DNA of 52,582 bases from Spirochaetales bacterium (GTDB lineage Bacteria > Spirochaetota > Spirochaetia > Treponematales > Treponemataceae), in contig JAUNWH010000016.1 of NCBI GenBank assembly GCA_030540405.1, forward strand, positions 1-52,582, in the 5' to 3' direction. This document shows positions 52,441 through 52,582 of this stretch, one piece after another. The notes under the pieces were generated by a model. The model saw only the letters and a program-made list of their open reading frames with translations, was not told where the DNA came from and did not search any database. Every line of letters begins with the position of its first letter. Within the stretch, counting starts at the first letter, position 1. Both the position numbers and the translations under genes were made by a program.

Positions 52441-52582
52441 ATGTCATATATAGACATTTTTGCTGGCTGCGGCGGACTGTCTGTCGGCTTGTATAATGCT
52501 GGATTGCACGGACTTTTCGCCATTGAGAAAAATAAAGATGCATTCTCTACTCTCAAATATAATCTCATAGATAATAAACATC
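52441..52582 (+). CDS. DNA (cytosine-5) methyltransferase, partial at right edge
   Basis: The first 47 residues start MSYIDIFAGCGGLSVGLYNA, the AdoMet motif I (DIFAGCGGLSxG) of C5-cytosine DNA methyltransferases, followed by FAIEKNKDAFSTLKYN (motif II with the acidic residue). The catalytic PCQ motif is beyond the edge. ATG at 52,441 with GCGGAGGA seven bases upstream. Usually part of a type II restriction-modification system whose nuclease would lie to the right; not visible here. Confidence 0.85.
   Translation, partial: MSYIDIFAGCGGLSVGLYNAGLHGLFAIEKNKDAFSTLKYNLIDNKH

Overview
The window looks like a chromosome segment of a host-associated spirochaete, most likely a Treponema-type organism. 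This rests on a class I lysyl-tRNA synthetase, a long (417-residue) PRPP synthetase, lipoproteins with relaxed lipoboxes, and homopolymeric G/C tracts of exactly nine bases placed in signal peptides, in a surface-sugar gene and in a promoter. No rRNA or species-specific marker is present, so the species is inferred only.

Layout. 1-2,883 (minus): a surface-polysaccharide operon (HddA-like sugar kinase, GT2 glycosyltransferase, acyltransferase carrying a G9 tract, and a caspase-like protein interrupted in frame by a REP-like palindrome), divergent from an XRE regulator. 3.4-10 kb: an HU/DUF4469-type protein behind a 22-bp periodic palindrome array, a leaderless chemotaxis receptor, a MATE exporter with a divergent TetR and clear operator, a RelB/YoeB-type toxin-antitoxin pair, and a Vat-like acetyltransferase. 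10.2-21.2 kb: an accessory block bracketed by two direct copies of a type I toxin-antitoxin-like element. The first has an intact 29-residue hydrophobic toxin and a convergent antisense promoter. The second keeps the control signals, but its toxin gene is broken up by four hairpins. Between them lie immunity-like genes, LysR, a TrpB2-type enzyme with TetR, a beta-class DNA methyltransferase, a DUF2130 nuclease-like protein, VapBC, a frameshifted lipoprotein and a serine recombinase. 21.2-25 kb: a second GT2, a phase-variable lipoprotein, and an IS3-type HTH gene with a G9 tract between its -35 and -10. 25-33 kb: purine/PRPP metabolism (guaB, purA, prs) with a MATE exporter, a HAD phosphatase and an FGGY kinase. 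33-38.6 kb: a second phase-variable lipoprotein (InlB-type repeats plus BspA-like LRRs), a two-repeat CRISPR-like remnant, a D12 methylase joined to a MATE gene, and ilvE. 38.8-43.3 kb: an EVE-like/PD-ExK fusion that may be a modification-dependent nuclease, a PBECR4-like gene behind a structured small RNA between 41-bp direct repeats, tRNA-Pro, pta, and a DUF4258/YgiT toxin-antitoxin pair whose insertion duplicated the pta terminator. 43.3-51 kb: housekeeping genes (small export protein, Pr6Pr protein, lysS, phosphohexomutase, Cof-type HAD, ettA). 51.1-52.6 kb: two broken insertion sequences, a gene remnant and the start of a C5-cytosine methyltransferase.

Three structural themes stand out. 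(1) There are three arrays of short imperfect palindromes with a fixed 22-23 bp period. Their motifs differ, but each lies upstream of a DNA-acting gene. (2) Homopolymer switches occur in an acyltransferase (in frame here), two lipoprotein signal peptides (one base out of frame in opposite directions) and two promoter spacers. (3) Small toxin-like cassettes are bounded by direct repeats of about 40 bp. A dispersed GTCATT...AATCT hairpin family fills many intergenic gaps, and several genes have the ATG 6-9 bases after a good -10 with no ribosome-binding site, suggesting leaderless mRNAs.
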